A DNA stretch of 64,000 bases from Vogesella mureinivorans. Its GTDB lineage: Bacteria; Pseudomonadota; Gammaproteobacteria; Burkholderiales; Chromobacteriaceae. The stretch's first letter is position 1, and every line of letters starts with the position of its first letter. Below are positions 8,935 to 17,408 of this stretch, one piece after another. Made by a program: the position numbers and the translations under genes. The DNA lies in assembly GCF_007644035.1 (NCBI RefSeq), contig NZ_VMTV02000178.1, positions 62,001 through 126,000 on the forward strand, given 5' to 3'. The notes below the pieces were generated by a model that was given only the letters and a program-made list of their open reading frames with translations, was not told the DNA's origin and ran no database searches.

Positions 8935-9038
8935 GCAAGCTGCACAAGGCAGAGCAAACCCTGTTGCCGGCAGCGCAGCGGGGGCCGCACTACCGGCCAG
9001 GCACGTTCAACAGTGGCGCAACAGTACGTCAAGCATGC

Positions 9039-10466
9039 CTACAGGCCGAGATAAGCGGTTTTCACCGTGGTGTAAAACTGTGCCGCGTAGCGCCCCTGCT
9101 CACGCGGGCCTTGGCTGGAGCCTTTGCTGCCGCCAAACGGCACGTGATAGTCCACCCCGGCGGTGGGCAGGTTCACCATCACCATGCCCGCCTGGGCGTG
9201 GCGGCGAAAATGCGTCGCCAGCGCCAGCGACTGCGTACAAATACCGGCGGCCAGGCCATAAGGCGTGTCGTTGGCCAGCGCCAGCGCGTGCTCGTAGCTG
9301 CTAGCGCGCAGCACGGCCGCCACCGGGCCAAATATTTCCTCGCGGCTGATGGCCATCTGCGGCGTGCAGCCGGCAAACAGCGCCGGCTGCTGGTAGTAGC
9401 CGGGCGTGTCCAGCTGCAAGGCCTCGCCACCGTACAGCAGCGTGGCGCCCTCGGCCTGCCCCTGCGCCACGTAGCGCAGGTTGGCCGCCAGCTGTGCCTC
9501 GCTGGCTACCGGGCCGATCTGCGTGTCCGGCGCCAGCGCGTGCCCTACCCGCAAGGCAGCGGTGCGCTCGGCCAGCCTGGCCACAAAAGCATCGTAGATA
9601 CCCTCACAGACAATCAGCCGGCTGCTGGCGGTGCAGCGCTGGCCAGTGGAATAGAACGCCCCGTTGATCGCGCACTCCACCGCCTGCTCCAGCCTGGCGT
9701 CGTCGGCCACCAGCAAGGGGTTCTTGCCGCCCATTTCCAGCTGCAGCTTGATACCGCGCGCCGCACAGCTGGCGGCCAGCGCCTGGCCGGTGGCTTGCGA
9801 GCCGGTAAAGCTCAGCGCATCAATACCCGCCTCCAGCATGGCCGGGCCCAGCACGCGGCCGCTGCCCATCACCAGGTTGAACACGCCGTCCGGCAGGCCG
9901 GCACGCTGCAGAATATCCGCCAGCGCCCAGCTGCTGGCCGGCACCAGCTCGGCCGGTTTCAGTACCACGGTATTGCCAAATGCCAGCGCCGGGGCGGCTT
10001 TCCACGCCGGTATGGCAATAGGAAAGTTCCACGGTGTAATCAGCCCCACCACGCCCACCGGCTCGCGGCTGATGGTGACTTCCACGCCGGGGCGCACCGA
10101 CTCCAGCCACTCGCCCTGGCCACGCAGCGCCTCGCCGGCAAAAAACTTGAAGATCTGTCCGGCGCGGGCCACTTCGCCCACCGCCTCGGCCAGGGTCTTG
10201 CCTTCTTCACGCGCCAGCAGCGTACCCAGCTCCTGCTTGCGCGCCAGGATCTCGCTACCGGCCGCATCCAGAATATCGGCACGCTGCTGCACCGTAGTGG
10301 CACGCCAGCCGGGCAGCGCCGCGCGCGCGGCCGCCACGGCGTCGCACATATCGTCGGCACTGGCCGCGGCGTACTCGCCCACCACGTCGTGCAGGTCGGA
10401 AGGGTTACGGTTGACGATGGCGTGGCCGCTGCCGCACCACTGCCCGTCGATCAGGTTGCAAAACAT
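9039..10466 (-). CDS. 2-oxoglutarate semialdehyde dehydrogenase (hydroxyproline pathway)
   Basis: The protein has 475 residues, an NAD(P)-dependent aldehyde dehydrogenase. Family motifs are clear: TPWNFP, the nucleotide-binding FTGSQATGQ, the general-base Glu in LQLEMGGKNP and the nucleophile Cys in GQRCTASS. In this context it would oxidise 2-oxoglutarate semialdehyde to 2-oxoglutarate, the last step of trans-4-hydroxyproline degradation. The start at 10466 (MFCNLIDG) has GGGAG upstream; the frame stays open further upstream, but that part is spacer containing a hairpin. It lies directly after the deaminase gene on the same strand. Substrate is inferred from the neighbours. Confidence 0.88.
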   Translation of the reverse strand: MFCNLIDGQWCGSGHAIVNRNPSDLHDVVGEYAAASADDMCDAVAAARAALPGWRATTVQQRADILDAAGSEILARKQELGTLLAREEGKTLAEAVGEVARAGQIFKFFAGEALRGQGEWLESVRPGVEVTISREPVGVVGLITPWNFPIAIPAWKAAPALAFGNTVVLKPAELVPASSWALADILQRAGLPDGVFNLVMGSGRVLGPAMLEAGIDALSFTGSQATGQALAASCAARGIKLQLEMGGKNPLLVADDARLEQAVECAINGAFYSTGQRCTASSRLIVCEGIYDAFVARLAERTAALRVGHALAPDTQIGPVASEAQLAANLRYVAQGQAEGATLLYGGEALQLDTPGYYQQPALFAGCTPQMAISREEIFGPVAAVLRASSYEHALALANDTPYGLAAGICTQSLALATHFRRHAQAGMVMVNLPTAGVDYHVPFGGSKGSSQGPREQGRYAAQFYTTVKTAYLGL

Positions 10467-10512
10467 GGTTTGACTCCCAGAGGGCGGCACTGCCGCCCGT
10501 TTGGCAACGCGT

Positions 10513-10542
10513 GCGGCCAACCCGCCCAGCAAGGTTGGCCGC
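10513..10542. repeat. Inverted pair of the GCGGCCAACC repeat
   Basis: GCGGCCAACC at 10513-10522 and its exact complement at 10533-10542 can form a 10-bp stem with a 10-base loop. It sits just after the stop of the deaminase gene and before the dehydrogenase start, so it could attenuate transcription between the two. Confidence 0.8.
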
Positions 10543-10548
10543 AGCAGC

Positions 10549-11451
10549 TTACAGCGCCGGCAGTGCCGGGCGGCTGGCGATACCGGCGGCGATAATGGCC
10601 TGCACCTGCTCGCGTTCGGCACCGGCCAGCGGCAGGCGCGGGGCACGCACGTGTTCGCTGCCCACCCCCACCATGGCCTCGGCCAGCTTCAGGTTCTGCA
10701 CCAGCTTCATCGAGACGTCCAGGTGCAGCAGCGGGGCAAACCAGCGGTAGATGGCGCGCGCTTCTTCCACGCGGCCAGCGCGGGCCAGCCGGTAAATGGC
10801 CACCGTTTCTTTCGGGAACGCCACCACCAGGCCGGCCACCCAGCCATCAGCGCCCATCAGCAGGCTTTCCAGCGCCAGGTCGTCCACGCCGCTGAAGATG
10901 GCAAAGCGGTCGCCCACGGCATTGATCACATTCGTCAGCGTGCGGATGTCGCCGCTGGATTCCTTGATGGCCACGTACTTGGGCTCGGCGGCCATTTGCG
11001 CGTACATCTCTGGGGTGATGTTGACGCCATACGCCACCGGGTTGTTGTAGATCATGATCGGCAGCGGGCTGGCATCGGCCACGCGCTGGTAGTGGTTTAG
11101 CGTTTCACGCGGGTCGGACACATAACGCATGGCCGGCAGCAGCATGATGCCGTCGGCACCAGCGGCGTGCGCGGCCTGCGCCAGCGCAGCGGCGGCACGG
11201 GTGCTGTCTTCGGCCACGGTCAGCAATACCGGCTTGCTGCCGGCCACTTCCTTGGCGGCTTTCAGGATGGTGATCTTTTCATCGGCGGTCAGCGTGGACG
11301 CTTCGCCCAGCGAGCCGCAAACAATAATGCCGTCGGCGCCGCAATCCAGCTGCCACTGGATGTGGCGAGTGGTAGCGGCCAGGTCCAGGCTTTCGTCGGC
11401 GTGGAATTTGGTAGTAACGGCGGGGAAAACGCCAGTCCAGAGATGTGCCAT
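10549..11451 (-). CDS. DapA-family deaminase for pyrroline-4-hydroxy-2-carboxylate
   Basis: The protein has 300 residues with the TIM-barrel fold of the dihydrodipicolinate synthase family. The Schiff-base lysine is in VAIKESSGD and the catalytic tyrosine in IMIYNNP; the GSLGEA segment is the substrate-binding turn. Such proteins in hydroxyproline operons convert delta-1-pyrroline-4-hydroxy-2-carboxylate to 2-oxoglutarate semialdehyde with release of ammonia. That reaction fits the epimerase, oxidase and dehydrogenase around it. AAGGAG precedes the ATG. It is divergent from the epimerase gene across the operator-rich spacer. A true dapA role is unlikely in this context. Confidence 0.87.
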   Translation of the reverse strand: MAHLWTGVFPAVTTKFHADESLDLAATTRHIQWQLDCGADGIIVCGSLGEASTLTADEKITILKAAKEVAGSKPVLLTVAEDSTRAAAALAQAAHAAGADGIMLLPAMRYVSDPRETLNHYQRVADASPLPIMIYNNPVAYGVNITPEMYAQMAAEPKYVAIKESSGDIRTLTNVINAVGDRFAIFSGVDDLALESLLMGADGWVAGLVVAFPKETVAIYRLARAGRVEEARAIYRWFAPLLHLDVSMKLVQNLKLAEAMVGVGSEHVRAPRLPLAGAEREQVQAIIAAGIASRPALPAL

Positions 11452-11515
11452 CAGGGTGCTCCTTGCAGGGTGTGGGTGCAGCGCGGTGGCTGCGGGTCCA
11501 TTTCATGCTATAGAG

Positions 11516-11529
11516 TTTTGCATCCAAAA
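11516..11529. promoter_or_regulatory. GntR-type operator candidate 1
   Basis: The sequence TTTTGCATCCAAAA is an imperfect inverted repeat and differs from the perfect copy at 11539-11552 at two central positions. It is close to the deaminase start. Confidence 0.55.
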
Positions 11530-11538
11530 AACAAGCAT

Positions 11539-11552
11539 TTTTGTATACAAAA
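11539..11552. promoter_or_regulatory. GntR-type operator candidate 2, perfect palindrome
   Basis: The sequence TTTTGTATACAAAA is a perfect 14-base palindrome of the TNGTATACNA kind bound by FadR/VanR-type GntR proteins. The regulator encoded at 8158-8865 is the obvious candidate. Confidence 0.65.
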
Positions 11553-11705
11553 CTGCGTTTATTTGGCCACACAACATTGCCGCAATGCAGCAGTGGATTT
11601 TTACAACAACATTATAATATATTGTTTTTATTGGTTTTTAATGCCATTTTTCATGCGGAAAAGTTGATATGCAAGCTGTGGCATTTCAACAAATATTGCA
11701 TCCAT

Positions 11706-11719
11706 TATTGTATTCAAAA
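11706..11719. promoter_or_regulatory. GntR-type operator candidate 3
   Basis: The sequence TATTGTATTCAAAA matches the perfect site at 12 of 14 positions. It lies about 50 bases before the epimerase start, where it would overlap that promoter. Confidence 0.55.
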
Positions 11720-11765
11720 CTGCCACTGCTTACAGTAAAGCCACCGCAAGCAAAGGAGCATGGCA

Positions 11766-12767
11766 ATGGCAGTGACAGAGTTTGAATGCATAGACGGCCA
11801 CACCTGTGGCAACCCGGTACGGCTGGTCACACGCGGCGCCCCCGCGCTGGCCGGCAACACCCAGGCCGAGCGCCGCCAGGACTTTCTGGCGCGCTTTGAC
11901 TGGATGCGCACCGGCCTGATGTTCGAGCCACGCGGCCACGCCCAGATGTCCGGCGCCTTTCTGTACCCGCCCACCCGTGACGACTGCGACGTAGCAGTGC
12001 TGTACATCGAAACCAGCGGCTGCCTGCCCATGTGCGGCCACGGCACCATCGGCGTGGTGACCATGGCTATCGAGCACCAGCTGGTGACACCACGCACGCC
12101 AGGCGTGCTGAACCTGGACACGCCAGCAGGCAAGGTGGTGGCCGAATACACGCAAGTTGGCCGCAAGGTGCAGTCGGTCAAGCTGACCAATGTGCCGTCC
12201 TTCTTGCTGCTGCGCGATGTAAACGTAGACATCGCCGCGCTGGGCCGGCTGAAAGTGGATATCGCCTACGGCGGCAACTTCTACCCCATCGTGGAAGCGC
12301 AGGAAAACTACCGCGACATGGCCGACTACACGCCCGGCCAGCTGGTGGCCATGGGTAACGAGCTGCGCGACTACATCAATGCCCACTACGACATCGTGCA
12401 CCCGCTGGACCCCACCATCCGCGGCGTGCGCCACGTACAGTGGACCGGCGCGCCAAAACAGCCCGGCTCGCACGCGGCCAACGCCGTGCTGTACGGCGCC
12501 GCTGCGCTGGACCGCTCGCCGTGCGGCACCGGCACCTCGGCGCGGCTGGCGCAGCGCTTTGGCCGCGGCCTGATGCAGCCGGGCGACGTACTGGTACACG
12601 AAAGCCTGATCGGCAGCCAGTTCACCGGCACCATCGAAGCCGTTACCGAGGTGGCGGGCATCCCGGCCATCATCCCCGGCATTGCCGGCTGGGCCATCAC
12701 CACCGGCTACAACCGCATCTTGCTGGACGACGCTGACCCGTACGTGCACGGCTTCGTGGTGGGCTGA
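11766..12767 (+). CDS. lhpA: 4-hydroxyproline 2-epimerase (proline racemase family)
   Basis: The protein has 333 residues and interconverts trans-4-hydroxy-L-proline and cis-4-hydroxy-D-proline. The two catalytic cysteines of the family are present, in LPMCGHGT (Cys90) and SPCGTGT (Cys253). A cysteine at the second site, not threonine, marks a true racemase/epimerase and not a dehydratase. I chose the second of two close ATGs (11766) because AGGAG is 7 bases before it and only one base before the first. It opens the rightward operon, with the FAD dehydrogenase starting 2 bases after its stop. Confidence 0.9.
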   Translation: MAVTEFECIDGHTCGNPVRLVTRGAPALAGNTQAERRQDFLARFDWMRTGLMFEPRGHAQMSGAFLYPPTRDDCDVAVLYIETSGCLPMCGHGTIGVVTMAIEHQLVTPRTPGVLNLDTPAGKVVAEYTQVGRKVQSVKLTNVPSFLLLRDVNVDIAALGRLKVDIAYGGNFYPIVEAQENYRDMADYTPGQLVAMGNELRDYINAHYDIVHPLDPTIRGVRHVQWTGAPKQPGSHAANAVLYGAAALDRSPCGTGTSARLAQRFGRGLMQPGDVLVHESLIGSQFTGTIEAVTEVAGIPAIIPGIAGWAITTGYNRILLDDADPYVHGFVVG

Positions 12768-12769
12768 AC

Positions 12770-14023
12770 ATGGCAAAACCGCAGCAACACATCATCGTGG
12801 CCGGCGCCGGCATTGTCGGTATCGCCACCGCGCTGCAGCTGCAGCGTGCCGGCCACCGCGTCACCCTGCTGGACCGTGGCGAACCGGCGCGCGAAACCAG
12901 CTACGGCAACGCCGGCGCACTGGCGGTGAGCGACGTGATCCCGCTGGCCGAGCCCGGCGTACTGCGCAAGGTACCCGGCTGGATGCTGGACCCGCTGGGC
13001 CCGCTGGCGGTGCGCTGGCGCTACCTGCCCACGCTGGCACCGTGGCTGGCGCGCTTTGTGGCCGCCAGCCGGCCGCGCCGCGTGGCCGAGCTCACCCGCG
13101 CGCTGGCTGCGCTGCTGGGCCGCGTCAACGACGACTACGCACCACTGATCGCCCACGCCGGCCTGCAACACCTGTGGCGCCGCCACGGCAACCTGACGCT
13201 GTATCGCAGCCAGGCGGAATACCAGGCCACCCTGCCCGCCTGGCACACCAAGGCCGCGCATGGCGTGCAGTGGCAGCCGCTGGACCGCGCTGCGCTAGAG
13301 ACTGCCTCGCCCGGCATTGCCACCGAATGGCAATACGCCGTGCAAGTGCCCGCCTGGTCGCACGTGGACGACCCGTACACCTTCAGCCGCGGTCTGTTTG
13401 ATGCCTTCATGCGTGATGGCGGCTGTTTCGTACAGGACGAAGTCTTGCAGGTACGCCACAGCGGCGGGCAGTGCCAGGGGGTAGACACCGCCAGCCACGG
13501 CACGCTACAGGGCGACGCGGTCGTGATTGCCTGCGGCGTGTGGAGCGACCGCTTCGCCCACCAGGGCCACTACCGGCTGCCGCTGGAAAGCGAGCGCGGC
13601 TACCACGTGACGCTGCCGCACGCAGGCGTGGCGCTGCACCACTTTATCCAGTGTGCCAGCGAGAGCTTTGTGATTTTGCCCATGGCCAACGGCGGCCTGC
13701 GCCTGGCCGGCACCGTGGAGCTGGCCCACCGCGATGCCGCGCCAGACTGGCGGCGCGCCCACATCCTGCTGGACAAAGCACGGCGCATCGTCGGCGACTT
13801 CAGCACCAAGGACATGAGCGTATGGATGGGCAACCGGCCATCCTTACCCGATACCGTGCCAGTGATCGGCCCGGCGCCGGATGTGGCCGGCCTGTACTTT
13901 GCCACCGGCCACGGCCACCTGGGCCTGACGCTGGCAGCCACCACCGGCGCGCTGCTGGCGGCACAGATAGGCGGCCAGGCTTGCGGCATCGACATGGCGC
14001 CGTACCGGCTGAACCGTTTCTGA
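12770..14023 (+). CDS. FAD-dependent cis-4-hydroxy-D-proline dehydrogenase
   Basis: The protein has 417 residues of the DadA/glycine-oxidase family. The N-terminal dinucleotide fold GAGIVGIATA and the C-terminal GHGHLGLTLA FAD-binding segment are clear. Placed immediately after the epimerase, it should oxidise cis-4-hydroxy-D-proline to delta-1-pyrroline-4-hydroxy-2-carboxylate, passing electrons to the respiratory chain. Single-subunit enzymes of this type are known in rhizobial hydroxyproline operons. A general D-amino acid dehydrogenase is the alternative. A second, related oxidoreductase is encoded at 50840-52081. Confidence 0.87.
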   Translation: MAKPQQHIIVAGAGIVGIATALQLQRAGHRVTLLDRGEPARETSYGNAGALAVSDVIPLAEPGVLRKVPGWMLDPLGPLAVRWRYLPTLAPWLARFVAASRPRRVAELTRALAALLGRVNDDYAPLIAHAGLQHLWRRHGNLTLYRSQAEYQATLPAWHTKAAHGVQWQPLDRAALETASPGIATEWQYAVQVPAWSHVDDPYTFSRGLFDAFMRDGGCFVQDEVLQVRHSGGQCQGVDTASHGTLQGDAVVIACGVWSDRFAHQGHYRLPLESERGYHVTLPHAGVALHHFIQCASESFVILPMANGGLRLAGTVELAHRDAAPDWRRAHILLDKARRIVGDFSTKDMSVWMGNRPSLPDTVPVIGPAPDVAGLYFATGHGHLGLTLAATTGALLAAQIGGQACGIDMAPYRLNRF

Positions 14024-14281
14024 GCACGCGCACCGGCATGGGCGATTATTGACAATAGTTTGTATGCAAGTGGTGCAAGCCGGCGACAGGCGCCGCTAGC
14101 CACCGCACAGGCAACACCTTGTTTTACATAGGATTGATAAAAAAACCGGCTAGCCGGCCAGCAGGCACGCCACGTGCAATGCCACCGCCGCCTTACCGGC
14201 AATACCCGCCCGGCACCCCGCCGGGTAAATCGGCCGCGCTGCGGCCAACCTGGACCTTGTAACGAGAAATGGAGTGAACAC
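14024..14281. promoter_or_regulatory. Spacer with operator half-repeat before the binding-protein gene
   Basis: TTTGTATGCAA at 14059-14069 matches the core of the palindromes near 11545 with one change, which suggests the same GntR protein controls the binding-protein gene. A CCGGCTAGCCGG palindrome with a leftward T-run lies near 14145, and an exact GCGGCCAACC copy is at 14241. Confidence 0.5.
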
Positions 14282-15409
14282 ATGAAGCAGCAACAACTGG
14301 CGGTATGGGTTGCCGGCGCAGTCCTGGCCATGTCGTCTCCGGCATTTGCCGACACCGTGGTGAAAATCGGCTTTGCCTCGCCGATGTCCGGCCCGCAGGC
14401 GCACTACGGCAAAGACAACGAAAACGCCACCCGCATGGCCATCGACGACCTCAACGCCAAGCCCATTACCGTGGCCGGCCAGAAAGTGAAATTCGAGCTG
14501 GTATCGGAAGACGACCAGGCCGACCCGCGCGTGGGCACCCAGGTGGCACAGCGGCTGATGGACGCTGGCGTAAAGGCGGTGATTGGCCACTTCAACTCCG
14601 GCGTATCCATCCCCGCCTCGCGCATCTATTCCGACGCAGGCATCCCGCAGCTGTCGGTCTCCACCAACCCGGCCTACACCACCAGCGGCTACAAAACCAC
14701 CTTCCGCCTGGTAGGCAGCGACAGCCAGATCGGCGGCTCGCTAGGCCGCTACGCGGTGATGCAGCTTAAAGCGCAGCGCATCGCCGTGATTGACGACCGC
14801 ACCGCCTACGGCCAGGGCATTGCCGACGAGTTCGTGAAGGCGCTGGCCGGCATGGGCAAAAAGCCGATCAAGCGCGAATACACCAACGACAAAGCCACCG
14901 ACTTCACCGCCATCCTCACTGCGCTGAAAGCCCAGAACCCCGACGTAATCTTCTACGGCGGTGCCGATGCCCAGGCCGCGCCGATGGTACGCCAGATGAA
15001 ACGCCTGGGCATGAAAGCCCGCCTGATGGGCGGCGATATGCTGAACACGCCCACCTTCATCCAGCTAGCCGGTGCAGACGCAGCGGGCCACTACTCGGCC
15101 GTGGCCGGTGGCGAGCTGGGCAGCCGCCCGGCCGGCAAAGACTTTGAAACCCGCTACAAGGCGCGCTTCAAACAGGATGTCGTGCTGTTGGGGCCGCAGT
15201 TTTACGATGGCGTGATGATCGTGGCCGACGCCATGAAACGCGCCAACAGCACCGAGCCGGCCAAGTTCCTGCCGCTGATCGCCAAAACCGCCTACAAAGG
15301 CGCCACGGCCGATTTCAGCTTTGACGCCGCCGGCAACCTGAAAAACGCACCGGTGACCATCTCCCAGGTAGAAGGCAACGACTGGAAAGTGCGGTCGGTC
15401 GTACAGTAA
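14282..15409 (+). CDS. Periplasmic binding protein of branched-chain amino acid (LivJ) type
   Basis: The protein has 375 residues. The first 23 form a signal peptide ending SSPAFA, followed by the mature start DTVVKIGFASPMSGPQA, typical of type I periplasmic binding proteins (LivJ/LivK family). GGAG precedes the ATG. No permease or ATPase gene is adjacent, so it must use a transporter encoded elsewhere. Its place at the end of the hydroxyproline cluster, with an operator-like site upstream, suggests it captures hydroxyproline or a related amino acid. That ligand is inferred. Confidence 0.85.
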   Translation: MKQQQLAVWVAGAVLAMSSPAFADTVVKIGFASPMSGPQAHYGKDNENATRMAIDDLNAKPITVAGQKVKFELVSEDDQADPRVGTQVAQRLMDAGVKAVIGHFNSGVSIPASRIYSDAGIPQLSVSTNPAYTTSGYKTTFRLVGSDSQIGGSLGRYAVMQLKAQRIAVIDDRTAYGQGIADEFVKALAGMGKKPIKREYTNDKATDFTAILTALKAQNPDVIFYGGADAQAAPMVRQMKRLGMKARLMGGDMLNTPTFIQLAGADAAGHYSAVAGGELGSRPAGKDFETRYKARFKQDVVLLGPQFYDGVMIVADAMKRANSTEPAKFLPLIAKTAYKGATADFSFDAAGNLKNAPVTISQVEGNDWKVRSVVQ

Positions 15410-15419
15410 GCGGCCCGCT

Positions 15420-15454
15420 GCGGCCAACCTGGCCATACGGTAAAGGTTGGCCGC
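15420..15454. repeat. Inverted pair of GCGGCCAACC repeats
   Basis: The copy at 15420-15429 and its complement at 15445-15454 flank a 15-base loop just after the binding-protein gene. A conventional terminator follows. The block 15420-15492 is closely similar to 19090-19163. Confidence 0.85.
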
Positions 15455-15465
15455 ATGGCAAAGCA

Positions 15466-15492
15466 CAAGGCCCCGCCAGCGGCGGGGCCTTG
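15466..15492. terminator. GC-rich hairpin between convergent genes
   Basis: CAAGGCCCCGCC at 15466-15477 pairs with GGCGGGGCCTTG at 15481-15492. The T-run is poor, but position and symmetry suit a bidirectional terminator. Confidence 0.7.
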
Positions 15493-15507
15493 TTGCGTCA
15501 CTACGCG

Positions 15508-16431
15508 CTAGGGCTGCAGCGGGGGCCACATGGCATCGGTATGCTGCTGCAGTACGCTCTGCACCCAGCCATGAAACAGCTGCACGCGGCGCGACAGCTG
15601 GCGGCGGTGCGGGTACACCAGATGCACCGGCAGCGCTGCCGGCAACGCCTGCGGCAGCACCGCCTGCAAGGCACCGCTGGCCAGGTGGTGCGCCACGTCG
15701 TAGCGCGGCACCTGTATCAGCCCCAGCCCCGCCAGCGCGCAGGCAATATAGGTTTCGGCATTGTCGGCGCTGGCGCGTACCGGCAGCAGCATGCTGCGCT
15801 CGGTTTCCCCCTCCTGCCAGCACCACGGCGCCTGGCGGCCACTGCTGCGCGATACATAGCCCACCATCACCTGCCTGGCCATGTCGGCCATATCCAGCGG
15901 CACGCCCTGTGCGGCCAGGTAGGCCGGGCTGGCACAGTTGACCATGGCAAAGTAGCCCAGCGGGCGCGCCACCAGGCTATCACCCTGCACACCCCCTACG
16001 CGCAGCGCACAGTCCACCCCTTCGCGCACCAGGTCTACCAGCCGGTCGCTGCTGCCTAGCTCTACCTGCAGCTTGGAGTACTGCGCCAGAAAACCGGGCA
16101 GCGCCGGTGCCAGCAGCCGCCGTGCTATACGGCTGGGCACATCTACACGCAGGCGGCCGGACACCAGGTCGTCCCGCGGGCGAAACTGCTGCTCCAGCTC
16201 TGCCATATCGGCAATCAGCGCCGCAGCCCGCTCGGCCAAGGCGTCGCCATCTTGCGTCAAGCTCACCTGGCGCGTGGTGCGGTGAAACAGCCGCACGCCC
16301 AACCGCTCTTCCAGCTGGCCCAGTGCCTGCGACACGGTGGCACGCGGCAGGCCCAGCTGCTGTGCCGCCAGGGCAAAGCTACCGCTTTCCTTGATACGCA
16401 GAAACACGCGCAGTTGATCGATACGGTCCAT
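15508..16431 (-). CDS. LysR-family transcriptional regulator
   Basis: The protein has 307 residues. An N-terminal winged helix with GSFALAAQQLGLPRATVSQA is followed by an effector-binding domain of the usual length. I chose the ATG at 16431 (MDRIDQLRV) because LysR proteins start at this point; the upstream in-frame ATG adds unrelated residues. It is divergent from the SDR gene with about 100 bases between them, the classic arrangement for a LysR protein and its target. Effector unknown. Confidence 0.88.
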   Translation of the reverse strand: MDRIDQLRVFLRIKESGSFALAAQQLGLPRATVSQALGQLEERLGVRLFHRTTRQVSLTQDGDALAERAAALIADMAELEQQFRPRDDLVSGRLRVDVPSRIARRLLAPALPGFLAQYSKLQVELGSSDRLVDLVREGVDCALRVGGVQGDSLVARPLGYFAMVNCASPAYLAAQGVPLDMADMARQVMVGYVSRSSGRQAPWCWQEGETERSMLLPVRASADNAETYIACALAGLGLIQVPRYDVAHHLASGALQAVLPQALPAALPVHLVYPHRRQLSRRVQLFHGWVQSVLQQHTDAMWPPLQP

Positions 16432-16535
16432 TGTTTGCGATTTACGGATAAACAAATCCGATACTACTTGTTTATTGTGATATTTCAATCATTCAACACT
16501 GGCGGCTCCCACCACAGCGTAACAAGGAGCCTCAT

Positions 16536-17312
16536 ATGTCTGATCTGCACAGTATTCGTGGCAAGGTAGTCCTGATCGCCGGCGGCGCCAAAAACCTGGG
16601 CGGTTTGCTGGCACGCGACCTGGCGGCGCACGGCGCCAAGGCAGTAGCCATCCATTACAACTCGCCGGCCAGCGCCGCCGACGCAGAAGCCACCGCCAGC
16701 GCCGTGCGCGCTGCCGGCGTGCAAGCTGTCACCCTGCAGGGCAACCTGACCACCGCCGCAGCCATTGAAAAGCTGTTTGCCGATACCGTGGCAGCGGTTG
16801 GCCGCCCGGACATTGCCATCAACACCGTGGGCAAGGTGCTGAAAAAGCCGATGGTGGATATCAGCGAGGCGGAGTACGACGAAATGAGCGCCGTTAACGC
16901 CAAGTCGGCGTTCTTCTTTCTGAAAGAAGCCGGCAAACAGCTGAACGACAACGGCAAGGTGTGCACCATCGTCACCTCGCTACTGGGCGCGTTCACGCCG
17001 TTTTACGCCTCTTATGCTGGTACCAAGGCCCCGGTAGAGCACTTCACCCGTGCTGCTGCCAAGGAGTTCGGCGCACGCGGCATTTCGGTGACTGCCGTCG
17101 GCCCCGGCCCGATGGATACGCCGTTCTTCTACCCGGCAGAAGGCGAAGAGGCCGTGGCGTATCACAAAACCGCCGCCGCGCTGTCGCCGTTCTCGCCCAC
17201 CGGGCTAACCGATATCCAGGACGTCGTGCCGTTCATTCGCCATCTGGTCAGTGACGGCTGGTGGGTCACCGGGCAAACCATCCTGATCAACGGCGGCTAC
17301 ACCACCAAGTAA
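16536..17312 (+). CDS. Short-chain dehydrogenase/reductase
   Basis: The protein has 258 residues. The cofactor motif is GGAKNLGG, the usual NNAG is replaced by NTVG, and the catalytic YAGTK (YxxxK) is preceded by a serine-rich strand (VTSLLGAF). AAGGAG stands before the ATG. It is the first gene of a unit with an aldehyde dehydrogenase and a small membrane protein, divergent from a LysR regulator. This suggests alcohol-to-aldehyde-to-acid oxidation of an unknown compound. Substrate cannot be read from sequence. Confidence 0.85.
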   Translation: MSDLHSIRGKVVLIAGGAKNLGGLLARDLAAHGAKAVAIHYNSPASAADAEATASAVRAAGVQAVTLQGNLTTAAAIEKLFADTVAAVGRPDIAINTVGKVLKKPMVDISEAEYDEMSAVNAKSAFFFLKEAGKQLNDNGKVCTIVTSLLGAFTPFYASYAGTKAPVEHFTRAAAKEFGARGISVTAVGPGPMDTPFFYPAEGEEAVAYHKTAAALSPFSPTGLTDIQDVVPFIRHLVSDGWWVTGQTILINGGYTTK

Positions 17313-17408
17313 GTGCTGCGCCACGGCCTGGCCACAAGCCCGCAGCCGTGGCAAACCCGGCACACACCCTCCCGGCCCGCCAGGGCCGGGCCCTCGATGG
17401 AGCCCGCC

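Larger units (their letters stand above)
11452..11765. promoter_or_regulatory. AT-rich divergent promoter region of the hydroxyproline genes
   Basis: This spacer between the deaminase gene and the epimerase gene is markedly AT-rich, unlike its surroundings. It contains three copies of a 14-base near-palindrome (listed separately) and several half-sites such as TTGCATCCA. It must carry both divergent promoters. I see no gene in it. Confidence 0.7.

Noticed and set aside
14130-14165. CCGGCTAGCCGG with a leftward T-run as a terminator
   Set aside because: No gene on the minus strand reads into it; the sense-strand arrangement does not suit the upstream gene. It was left as part of the spacer.
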